From NCBI GenBank assembly GCA_039707655.1, contig CM077667.1:58681628-58745627 (forward strand): DNA of 64,000 nt. Reading direction: 5' to 3'. The position numbers and the translations under genes were made by a program. The notes under the pieces were generated by a model. That model worked only from the letters and a program-made list of their open reading frames with translations. It made no database searches and was not told the DNA's origin. Origin of the DNA: Elymus sibiricus. Its lineage: Eukaryota; Streptophyta; Magnoliopsida; Poales; Poaceae. Positions 1 to 9,219 of the stretch are shown here, piece after piece. Numbering within the stretch: position 1 is the first letter of the stretch; every line of letters begins with the position of its first letter.

Positions 1-681
1 AGAATTGCATCACCCTATCATCCTCAATCTAGTGGTCAAGTTGAACTTAGCAATAGAGAAATAAAATTAATATTACAAAAAACTGTCAATAGGTCTCGAA
101 AGAATTGGTCTAAGAAACTAGATGATGCACTTTGGGCCTACAGAACAGCTTATAAAAATCCTATGGGTATGTCTCCATACAAGATGGTATATGGGAAAGC
201 TTGTCATTTGCCTCTAGAGTTAGAACATAAAGCATTTTGGGCAATTAAAGAACTATATTATGATTTCAAACTTGCCGGTGAGAAGAGGCTATTTGATATT
301 AGCTCACTAGATGAATGGAGAACCCAAGCCTATGAAAATGCCAAACTATTCAAAGAAAAAGTAAAAAGATGGCATGACAAAAGAATCCAAAAGCGGGAAT
401 TCGAAATAGGAGACTATGTTCTTTTGTTCAACTCTCGTTTAAGATTTTTTGCAGGTAAGCTTCTCTCCAAATGGGAAGGACCATATATTATCGAAGAGGT
501 TTATTGTTCTGAAGCTATCAAGATCAATAATGCCGAAGGTACCAACCCGAAGGTGGTCAATGGACAAAGAATTAAACACTATATCTCAGGTATGCCTATT
601 AATGTTGAAAGTAATGTTATCCAAACCATGACACCGGAGGAACACATAAAAGAAACCTTCCGGAACACTCCAGAATTCTGA
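1..681 (+). CDS. Integrase C-terminal part of pol, element 1 (partial)
   Basis: The frame is open from base 1 to the stop at 679-681; the first Met at 163 is internal, so this is a 5'-truncated CDS of 226 codons. It begins with the end of the integrase catalytic core: a [10 protein letters not shown] stretch contains the catalytic Glu. An Ala-Leu-Trp-Ala-Tyr-Arg-Thr segment and the basic C-terminal DNA-binding region (Leu-Ser-Lys-Trp-Glu-Gly-Pro) follow. The role would be strand transfer of element cDNA into the genome. No stop or frameshift is visible here, whereas the copy in element A has several. The C-terminus ends soon after an Ile-Lys-His-Tyr motif, and no chromodomain is present, unlike element D. 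Confidence 0.88.
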   Translation, partial: RIASPYHPQSSGQVELSNREIKLILQKTVNRSRKNWSKKLDDALWAYRTAYKNPMGMSPYKMVYGKACHLPLELEHKAFWAIKELYYDFKLAGEKRLFDISSLDEWRTQAYENAKLFKEKVKRWHDKRIQKREFEIGDYVLLFNSRLRFFAGKLLSKWEGPYIIEEVYCSEAIKINNAEGTNPKVVNGQRIKHYISGMPINVESNVIQTMTPEEHIKETFRNTPEF

Positions 682-797
682 AAAATAGGAGGTACGTGAT
701 ACGGTAAGTAAACAGACTCCGAAAAATCAAAAAATATTTTCTGTCAGTTTTGGAATATTAGAAAAAGTAGAAAAATAAGAAATAAACCGGAAGGCAA

Positions 798-869
798 CCG
801 AGGTGAGCACGATACACCAGGGCACGCCAGCCCTGCCAGGCGTGCCCTAGTGGGTTGTGCCCACCTCGG
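798..869 (+). repeat. Nested GC-rich inverted repeat between pol and ORF3
   Basis: Outer arms of 13 bases (798-810 and 857-869) pair at 12 positions. Inner arms CACCAGGGCACGCC (815-828) and its near complement (839-852) also pair. This is the same kind of repeat found inside the LTRs of elements 1, A, B, C and S, yet here it lies in the internal region, about 165 bases upstream of ORF3. It probably belongs to an internal promoter-like module. Confidence 0.8.
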
Positions 870-926
870 ACACCTTCCTGACTCCGTTTTCCTTCCATAT
901 GCTTGCTTCCCAAGAATAAAAATTCT

Positions 927-935
927 CTATATTTA
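927..935 (+). promoter_or_regulatory. TATA-like box upstream of ORF3
   Basis: CTATATTTA lies about 58 bases after the inverted repeat and 83 bases before the ORF3 ATG. The homologous position in element A (minus strand, about 40752-40763) is a cleaner TTTATATAAAC. Its position between an LTR-type repeat and an ORF start suggests a core promoter; there is no expression evidence. Confidence 0.45.
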
Positions 936-1017
936 CCCCCGACTATTTTGACGACCGCATCGCAGAAAAATCCTATGTTCTTGTTTCGTGTTGTTTTCTC
1001 GTCAGATCTAGATCTCC

Positions 1018-1542
1018 ATGGCTCCACCAAGCTCCTCCAAGGACAAGTTCTTTGAGAAGGTCATCAACCCGTACTTGCCGGAGGTGATGAAGCACCCTCA
1101 AGTCATTGACATGCGAGAGGGGGTGCTCCACATCCGCGATGTTCAAGGGCCCAAGAGGACCGGAAGCGTGGAAGCTAGGCTCGAGGCAGTGGAACAAGAC
1201 ATCTTCAAGTGCCAAAGGATGGTGTAGCGTGGACTTAGTGCCAATCACTCCATGATCACGGAATTCACCCGTGATCAGATGGTGGATGGCCGGTCTGTGA
1301 AGGACACCATCTTCACCCTCAACGAGCAAATCAATTTTCTGCAAAGTCAAATTTATGATCTTCAAAACCAAGTTTTTGAATATGACGCAAGATTTAAAGC
1401 TATGAGTTTAGCTGCCAGTTGCAGGACTCAGGGGGCTCGTGCGTCAACTTTTGATGGTGAGCCTTTGCCTTGGAAGCTGGAGGACAAGCCTACCACATCA
1501 TCGCCACCACCTTCTTCATCACCACCACTAAAGGAGACTTGA
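1018..1542 (+). pseudogene. ORF3 of element 1, unknown product, one in-frame TAG
   Basis: An ATG at 1018 opens a frame of 175 codons to a stop at 1540-1542, broken only by TAG at 1225-1227. The second half (ATG 1252) is in the same frame, so a single substitution explains the break. The product has a basic N-terminus beginning Met-Ala-Pro-Pro-Ser-Ser-Ser, a Gln/Asn-rich probable coiled coil (about residues 95-125) and a Pro/Ser-rich tail ending Lys-Glu-Thr. No conserved domain is recognised and no membrane segment is apparent. The ORF3 of element A has a different middle but nearly the same tail. Athila-lineage elements are known for an extra ORF after pol, sometimes called env-like; nothing here supports an envelope function. 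Confidence 0.7.
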
Positions 1543-1564
1543 GCACACGGGTATGGGCACTCCC

Positions 1565-1591
1565 CTTGGCTTGAGCCAAGCTTGGGGGAGG
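1565..1591 (+). other. Internal polypurine-tract copy with hairpin
   Basis: A CTTGGC-TTGA-GCCAAG hairpin (1565-1580) runs directly into CTTGGGGGAG, the same purine run that abuts the 3' LTR at 3119-3132. It lies just after the ORF3 stop. The same arrangement occurs in element A (plus-strand coordinates about 40220-40246) and, with a different stem, in element B (47527-47554). It could act as a second plus-strand priming site, but that is inference. Confidence 0.6.
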
Positions 1592-3095
1592 TGCCCCGGT
1601 ATCGTATAACCATCACTTTTATTCGCCTTTATCTATTTTAGTTCGATCTTTAGTTTCCTTTTGATTTAGTTGAATAAAAGTTTAGCATGATCTATTTTTG
1701 TGTGTTAGTTTCGTGGTCTATCTATCTATGTAATCGAGTGAGAGTAATATAATAAAGTTTAGTTGGAGCTTTTGCTCCTTTATTTTCTTGTTGCAATCAA
1801 AATAAAAGAAAAGAGAAATAAATAAAAAGAATCATTTGCTAATCTTATGGTAAGTAATGACATCACATAAGGAAAAGTATAAGTGGTAAAATTTATTGGA
1901 GATTGACAAACATAGCATTGGTCAATGATGCAATTCATGAAGGAATTAATAAGGGAAGAGAAGATTCACATGCAAATACACCATCTTGGACATCTTTTAT
2001 GATTGTGAGCCCCCATTAAAAATTATATGTCAAAATTGTTGACGTTGGACAAGGAAGACAACGTAATGATTTATGTTTGTTCATATCCACATAGAAGTTA
2101 TATTGTCATAGATCCTTCAACATGTGGTGCTTGCTCAATATCTTTGCTAGCCAAAAAAATTCCGCACTAAGTAGAGATACTGCTTGTGCATCCAAAAACC
2201 CAAAACCCAAATTCATGCTTTGAGAGTCCACCATACCTACCTACGGATCGAGTAAGATCCTTCAAGTAAGTTGCCATCGGTGCAATAAGGCAATAAAAAT
2301 TGCTTCCAAATGTGTTTTGCTCAATTAGTGTAAGAGAAAATTGAGCGCTATACGAACTTATGATGGCAAAGTAATAAAAGCGACGGACTGCATAATAAAG
2401 GTTAATATCATAGGGGGCAATATAGCGTGACGTTCTTTTACATTAAGGGATTAGGCATACAAACCAAAAAGCGCATGACAACCTCTGCTTCCCTCTGCGA
2501 AGGGCCTATCCTTTACTTTTATGTATTTACTTTTATGCAAGAGTCAAAGTATTCTTCCCTATTCCTTTTTTTTACTTTTTCTTTTGCAAGCATCATCTGG
2601 TGAGGAAAGATCTAGGCACATATATCCAGTTGGATGTGAGTGAGCATGAGTTATTATTGTTGACATCACCCTTGAGGTGAATACGTTGGGAGGCGAAACT
2701 ATAAGCCCCTATCTTTCTATGTGTCCGGTTGAAACTTTTTGCTCATGGGTATGTTGTGAGTGTTAGCAATCATGGAAGACTAAATGATGGCTGAGTATGT
2801 GGACTTGCCAAAAGTCTCCGAAACGAGACCCTTCCTGAAAATATGATGAACCGTAGTTGCAAAGTTGACTGAGAATATAGTTTGTTGGTTTTCAATAAAG
2901 TTTATGCTTTATACTTCTATGTTGTGATGAATTGTTACTTGTTCATGAGAAGTTATATGATAAAAGTTTATGAATAAGATTTATGATAGAGTTTGTTGCT
3001 GTTATGATAATAAGCATAATGCTACTATGTCCGTATTTTGTTTTTATCGACACCTCTCTCTCAAACCATGTGGACATGCTTTTCAATATCGGCTT
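1592..3095 (+). other. Noncoding 3' region of element 1
   Basis: About 1.5 kb without a convincing ORF lies between ORF3 and the terminal hairpin. It is AT-rich and matches the minus-strand region 38707-40220 of element A almost throughout. It contains the block CCACCATACCTACCTA at about 2229-2244, which also recurs in A and C and in a diverged form in B. A short Met ORF at 2970-3176 crosses into the LTR and is not regarded as coding. Confidence 0.7.
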
Positions 3096-3096
3096 T

Positions 3097-3132
3097 CGCT
3101 TGAGGACAAGCGAGGTCTAAGCTTGGGGGAGT
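3097..3132 (+). promoter_or_regulatory. Hairpin plus terminal polypurine tract
   Basis: CGCTTG (3097-3102), loop AGGA, CAAGCG (3107-3112) forms a perfect 6-bp stem. After a 6-base gap comes TAAGCTTGGGGGAGT, which abuts the LTR at 3133. The purine run is the primer for plus-strand DNA synthesis in LTR retrotransposons. The hairpin recurs with altered but still pairing stems in A, B and C. Confidence 0.8.
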
Positions 3133-4650
3133 TGATACGTCCATTTTGCATCGTGATTTCCTACTATTATTTATAATGTTTTGTTGAATAATAATGCTTT
3201 AGGGAGTGATTCTAATACCTTTTCTCTCATAATATGCAAGGTTTACACAAAGAGGGAGAATACCAGCAGCTGGAATTCTGGACCTGAAAAAGCACATCAG
3301 AGATACCTATTCTGCACATCTCCAAACAAGCTGAAACTTTACGGAGAATATTTTTAGATTATATTAAAAATACTAGAGCAAATAACAACCGGAGGGGGCC
3401 ACCCTGGTGGGCACAAGACACCAGGGCGCGCCAGGCCCCCCAGGCGCCCCCTGGTGGGTTGTGCCCTCCTCGGCCCACCTCCTTTGCCCATCTTCTGGTA
3501 TATAAGGTCTTTTGACCTAGAAAAAATAAGGAGAGGACTTTCGGGACGGAATGTCGCCGTCTCGAGGCGGAACTTGGGCAGGAGCACTTTTGCCCTCAGG
3601 CGGGGCGATTCCGCCGGGGGAACTTCCCTCCCGGAGGGGGAAATCGAAGCCATCGTCATCACCAACACCCCTCTCATCTTTGGGAGGCCAATCTTCATCA
3701 ACATCTTCAACAGCACCATCTCCTCTCAAACCCTAGTTCATCTCTTGTGTTCAATCTTTGTACCGGAACCTCAAATTGGTACCTGTGGGTGACTAGTAGT
3801 GTTGATTACATCTTGTAGTTGATTACTATATGGTTTATTTGGTGGAAGATTATATGTTCAGATCCATTATGCTATTCAATACCCCTTTGATCTTGAGCAT
3901 GAATATTATTTGTGAGTAGTTTCCTTTGTTCTTGAGGTCACGGGAGAAATCATGTTGCAAGTAATCATGTGAATTTGATATGTGTTCGATATTTTGATCA
4001 TATGTATGTTGTGATTCCCTTAATGGTGTCATGTGAACGTCGACTACATGACACTTCACCATCCTTGGGCCTAAGGGAATGCATTGTGGAGTAGTTATTA
4101 GATGATGGGTTGCTAGAGTGACAGAAGCTTAAACCCTAGTTTATGCGCTACTTCGTAAGGGGCTGATTTGGATCCAAACGTTTAATGCTATGGTTAGATT
4201 TTATCTTAATACTTTTCTCGTAGTTGCGGATGCTTGCGAGGGTGTTAATCATAAGTAGGAGGTTTGTTCAAGTAAGAATAGCACCCAAGCACCGGTCCAC
4301 CAACATATCAAATTATCAAAGTAGCGAACACAAATCAAACCAACATGATAAAAGTGACTAGATGAAATTCCCGTGTACCCTCAAGAACACTTTGCCTATT
4401 ACTAGAGACTGATCTGGCCTGTCCTTTGCCACAAAAGGATTGGGCTACCTTGCTGCACTTTATTTATTGTTACCGTTACTTGCTTTTTACCAATTATCTT
4501 GCTATCAAACTACCTATTACCTACAATTTCAGTGCTTGCAGAAATTACCTTGCTGAAAACCGCTTGTCATTTCCTTCTGCTCCTCGTTGGGTTCGACACT
4601 CTTACTTATCGAAAGGACTACGATTTATCCCCTATACTTGTGGGTCATCA
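3133..4650 (+). repeat. 3' LTR of element 1
   Basis: 1518 bp, starting TGATACGTCC directly after the polypurine tract and ending TTGTGGGTCATCA. The same LTR occurs in reverse at 37159-38671 and 62959-64000. Visible parts are a GC-rich inverted repeat (about 3409-3466), a TATA-like TATATAAGG near 3499-3507, and the probable transcribed part downstream. ORFs in the GC-rich 3454-3792 stretch occur on both strands and are taken as chance. Confidence 0.9.
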
Positions 4651-6062
4651 TTTCCCGGAGCTTTACACCACCAACCGTCTAGGGCGCCAAGGCACCCAAG
4701 AGGAACAAGCTCTAGGGTGCTCAAACACCCAAGAGTAATAAGCTTCTCAAACTTCACTTCCATGTATCACCGTGGAGAACTCAATCCTATGCACCAAATG
4801 CAATGGCAAGGGCACACAGAGTGCCCAAGTCCTTCTCTCCCAAATCCCACCACAACAACTAATGCTATGGAGGAAAATGAGAGGAAGAACGAAGAAGAAC
4901 ACGAAGAACTCCAAGATCTAGATCCAAGGGGTTCCCCTCACATAGAGGAGAAAGTGATTGGTGGAAATGTGGATCTAGATCTCCTCTCTCTTTTCCCTCA
5001 AGAATTAGCAAGAATCATTGGAGGGATTGAGAGATAGCAAGCTCGAAGAAGGTCAACAATGGGGGGCAAACTCGAGCTCAGAGGATAAGAACCATTGGGG
5101 AAGAAGACCCCCTTAAATAGGTGGGGGAAAATCCAACCGTTACCCCCACAGCCCGCACACAAGCGGTACTACCGCTTCGGAGAGCGGCACTACCGCTCCG
5201 GAGAGGGGTACTACCGCTTATAAGCGGTACTACCGCTTGTTACAACCGCTCGGGTGGCACAGGGCACCAGACAGGAGTCTGGTGGCTGGCGCGGGTGCCA
5301 GAACCACCAGAGCGGTACTACCGCTCCGTAGCAGCGGTACTACCGCCAGAGTGCAGAAAACTGTCCAGAGAAAGATACTGCCATAACTTTTGCATACGAG
5401 CTCCGAATTGAGCAAACTCAAGCTCGTTGGATTCAGGACGAGATACAAGGTTATATTAAGAAGAGGCAGTATAAAAATGCCAATGATATAAAGATGTGAA
5501 ACCTCTATCAATGAAGAACCGGCAAAAACTCCAACATCAAAAACATCATAGAAGATGGATATGGACTCCGTTTTCGATGAACTCGAGCTTGTCATGAAGA
5601 TGACCATAAGCTCGAAAACTCACAAAGAGAAACACCAAACAAGAACCAAGAAAGATGATGCAAGGATGCAAATGGTTTGAGCTATCAACGAACAATACGA
5701 TCGAGCTACTCACTTGAGAGCCCCCCTTGATAGTACGGCAAACGATCCTATAACCCGGTCTCTCAACTACCACCATGAAACCGGTAAAATAGAAAACCTA
5801 TCAAGGGCAAACCTATACCTCGCACATAGTCCACTTGATCTAGATGATGATGATCTTGATTTTCTCAAGATGGACCACCTTTCTTGATTGCGTTGGCTCG
5901 ATGAAGACTAGTTGATTGCTCCCCCATACTCCACTATGGGTGAGCCACTCTTCGGCACATCTTCACAAGTCCATTGTCACCACAATGAACGGCAAGCTTC
6001 AAGCATGATCTCTTCGTGATGCTCCACTTGAACTTGCACAGTGCAATCTTGATGACGATCAC
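4651..6062 (-). mobile_element. H: promoter-bearing LTR-like sequence, left part
   Basis: This sequence continues at 19620 after element D is removed with one copy of its ATCAC TSD. Read on the minus strand it carries a TATA-like CTATTTAAGG (plus strand about 5112-5121) downstream of a GC-rich palindrome array, then a 5'UTR-like stretch, as in the U3-R part of a long LTR. It resembles, from memory, LTRs of a Triticeae retrotransposon whose family I cannot name. Element 1 cuts off its left end, so no partner LTR or TSD is visible. ORFs in 4426-5776 overlap on both strands and match no known protein. Confidence 0.5.
5162..5351. repeat. Cluster of AGCGGTACTACCGCT palindromes
   Basis: At least six exact or near-exact copies of the self-complementary 15-mer occur at about 5163-5240 and 5310-5350, separated by short GC-rich spacers that also pair with each other. 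The cluster lies about 40 bases upstream, on the minus strand, of a TATA-like box at about 5112-5121. Confidence 0.75.
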
Positions 6063-8000
6063 TGTGACGCCCTGGAATTGCAGCTACAGTAATCCGTGTA
6101 ATTGAGCTATGTAATGACCTTGATCAAGCTTAATCATTTTGCTAATCCAGTTACGGTCACTGTTGGAATCAACCCGGATTCAAATTTCCCTTGCAATTCA
6201 GATTCATTTCGAAGGTGGATTTAAAAGTTTTGCAAACTTCAAATTAAAAATCATGCTTAGGTTGCAATTATTCCCTAAGCTATTCTAAAATTGGAACCAA
6301 CATTTTATCATGTGGTTATGTGCCTCAAAACTATTTTAACAGATGCCAAAACAATTATTAAATGCCTTTTGGGATTATAATATTTTTCAAATGTTTTCAA
6401 AGGGCCTTCAAAATTATTGAGACTATGCCAAATATTGCATTGCAAATATTGGGCATGCTCTCTTCTTTTTGTAAAGGTATTTTATAAATACTATAATAAA
6501 AAGCCTAAAAATAAGAAAATAGAAAACCCCTTCCCCACTGGGCCGGCCCCAACCGGCCCACCTACCCCCCAACCGGCCCACGCCGGCCGCCTACACCTCC
6601 CCCTCCCCCGCACCGAACCCTAGCCCCCACTCCCCCCACTCGCCCCTGAGCCCCTCGCTCCTTCCCTCCCCCTCCCCGATCCAGATCGGATCGGGGGAGA
6701 ACCCCGCGTCGCCGACCCGCCGTCGCCCTCGTCGCCTCCCCGTCAACGGAACGCTCCCGTCGCCCTCCATCGCGTCGCCTGCCTTTCCCCTCCATGGCCA
6801 TTGTGAGCCCCCCCCCCCTCTCTCCTCTCCTTTCCCCTCGGCGCACCGCCGCGTGCCCCCACCACCACCGCCGTCGCGCGGTCACCGCCGCCGATCGCCG
6901 CCCGTGCCCCCCCCCCCCGCTCGCCTCCTGTCCTGCACCGCCGCGCCCGCTGGCCGCTGCCTCGTGCGGCCCCGCTCGCCGCGCGCACTGACCCCCCCCC
7001 CCTCCGCAAGCCAGGGGCCGCGCGCCCGTGGCCTCGCCGTCGCCCCGCTGTGTCCGGCCGCGTCGCCGCCCCCGCACCCCTGGCCGTCGGCGAACCACCG
7101 GCGAGGCCCTACCTCCCCTCCGGCGCCCGATCTGGATTAGTGGGCTGGTCACCCACTAATCCCCCCGGCCCACTGAACGCAGGGGCCCACGCCCCTGTTA
7201 ACCCCACACAAAAAAAGGAAATAATAAATAATATAAATAAATAAATAGTTAGATTAATTAATTAAGTTGTTAATTGATCTGTTAATTAACTTAATTAGGT
7301 TAATCAGATTAACTAATCACGTTGTTAAGTTAATCAGTGATTGACATGTGGGCCAGGCCCCCATTAACACTAATTAAACATGCTAATTAATTCTGATAAT
7401 TAATATATTTTAATGTGTCACTTACAGGTGGGTCCCACCCCCTAATTAATTCTATTTAATAATAATTAAACCTGTGTCTATGACAGAGGGGCCCCACTGG
7501 TCAGTTTGACCAGTCCACAGCCCTGTTGACTGCTGACATCAACATGACATCATGCTGATGTCATATTTGGATTTATTGAATTAAAATTAATATATTTAAT
7601 TTCTGGATATTAATAAAACTTTAAAAATTAATATAAAATAATCCGTAACTCGGATGAAAATAATTTGTACATGAAAGTTGTTCAGAAAAATCCCACGAAT
7701 CTGAATACGCGGTCCGTTCGTCTGTCACGTGCTTCTATCCTAGCGAACATGGAACTTTTCCATCGCTTTCCTCTGTCCGGTAGTAGCCCGGGACCTGGAA
7801 AATATCGTCAGATATTCTTCCGGCCCGTCTGCGACGTGTAATACTGCGTTAGTGCATGCCTAGCTCTGCATATTGCCATGTCGTGCATCGTGGTTGCATC
7901 TGTGCTTTGTATTTATTGTTTCTCCCCCTCTTCTTACCGGTAGACCCGGAGACTGACGGTGCTGCCGGGTACGACTACACCATTGACGATCAGGCCTTCG
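6063..8000 (+). repeat. 5' LTR of element D, 3' half missing
   Basis: Colinear with 15885 to about 17670 of the 3' LTR, then the match stops near CAGGCCTTCG and Copia element E begins. The remaining ~1.95 kb present in the 3' LTR is absent. The LTR has an AT-rich U3-like part, a roughly 600-bp C-rich block (about 6530-7150) and another AT-rich stretch. Compared with the 3' LTR it carries 164 extra bases (6556-6719) flanked by the short repeat CCG, so the 3' copy has probably lost them. The long ORFs in the C-rich block are composition artefacts. Confidence 0.88.
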
Positions 8001-9219
8001 TGGTAATGATAATGAGTTTAGTTAATCATATTACTTAAAAGCTCCCACTCAAATTGACATCCCTCCGGTCATTCGAGTGTCACATGATCCAAATTCACCA
8101 ACTCAAGTCCGATCATCACGTGAGTTGAGATGGTTTCAATGGTGAACATCTTCATGTTGATCATATCTACTATATGACTCATGTTCGACCTTTCGGTCTC
8201 TTGCGTTCCGAGGCCATGTCTGTACATGCTAGGCTCGTCAAGTTTAACCCGAGTGTTCCGCATGTGCAACACTGGCTTGCACCCGTTGTATGCGAACGTA
8301 GAGTCTATCACACCCGATCATCACGTGGTGTCTCGAAACGACGAACTTTCGCAACGGTGCACACTCGGGGAGAACATAGTTTTATCTTGAAATTTCAATG
8401 AGGGATCACCTTATAATGCTACCGTTGTCCTAAGCAAAATAAGATGCATAAAAGGATTAACATCACATGCAAATCATAAGTGACATGATATGGCCATGAA
8501 CTTGTGCTTTTGATCTCCATCTCCAAAGAACCGGCATGATCTCCAACGTCACCGGCATAACACCATGATCTCCATCATCTTGATCTCCATCAATGTGTCG
8601 CCATGAGGTTGTCGCGCCAACTGTTGCTTCTATGACAATTGCTAACTCATAGCGATAACGTAAAGCAAAACGGCGAAAATAATTAAAGACAACCCTATGG
8701 CTCCTGCCGGTTGCCGTACTCATCGACATGCAAGTCGTGATATTCTATACAATACATGATCATCTCATACATCACATATATCTCATCATGTAATTTGCCA
8801 TATCACATCACAACATACCCTCCAAAAACAAGTTAGACGTCCTCTAATTGTTGTTGCATGTTTTACGTGGCTGCTACGGGTATCTAGCAAGAACAATTCT
8901 TACCTACGCATAAACAACAACGGTGATATGCAAATTGCTATTCAACCTTCTCAAGGACCGCCTTTGTCGAATCTGATCCAACTAAAGTGGGAGAAACAGA
9001 CACCCGCCAGCCATCTTTATGCAACGAAGTTACATGTCAGTTGATGGAACCGGTCTCTCATAAGCGTACGAGTAATGTTGGTCCGGGCCGCTTCATCCCA
9101 CAATACCGCCGAATCAAGAAAAGACCAAGGGAGGAAGCAATCTGAATATCAACGCCCACAAACTCCTTTGTGTTCTACTCGTGATCTCATCTACACATAG
9201 ACCTAGCTCATGATGCCAC
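8001..9219 (-). other. 5' untranslated leader of element E
   Basis: About 1.2 kb read on the minus strand from the LTR end. It starts GTGGCATCATGAGCTAGG, a degenerate form of the initiator-Met tRNA primer site (usual TGGTATCAGAGC). No convincing ORF is present. From memory the sequence matches the long 5' leader of Angela-type elements, including the arc with CACGTGATGATCGG. It stops abruptly at the junction with the D LTR. Confidence 0.7.

Larger units (their letters stand above)
1..4650 (+). mobile_element. Element 1: 3' part of an Athila-type Gypsy LTR retrotransposon
   Basis: The window opens inside the integrase gene. It then shows, in order, the integrase end, a GC-rich inverted repeat, a small ORF3, about 1.5 kb of noncoding DNA, a polypurine tract and a complete 3' LTR. 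The same order and closely similar sequence recur on the minus strand in element A (37159-64000), so both belong to one family. The Athila assignment is inferred from the protease and RT of element A and from its tRNA-Asp primer site. The 5' LTR, gag and most of pol lie left of the window, so the TSD cannot be checked; the five bases after the 3' LTR are TTTCC. It was inserted into the LTR-like sequence H. Confidence 0.9.

Noticed and set aside
3354..3792. ORFs in the LTR of element 1, echoed at 38011-38418 and 63548-63760
   Set aside because: They fall in LTR promoter and leader sequence. Frames are open on both strands and change between copies.
5162..5351. CRISPR-like array
   Set aside because: Palindromic units have short irregular spacers of related sequence, in a plant LTR-like context; no cas genes.
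6562..7152. Long Arg/Gly/Pro-rich ORFs on both strands, repeated at about 16313-16831
   Set aside because: They lie in the C-rich block of the D LTR, are open in several overlapping frames, and are not conserved between the two LTR copies. Base composition explains them.
8174..8401. Small ORFs in the Copia leader
   Set aside because: They lie in the untranslated leader, overlap in several frames, and show no domain.
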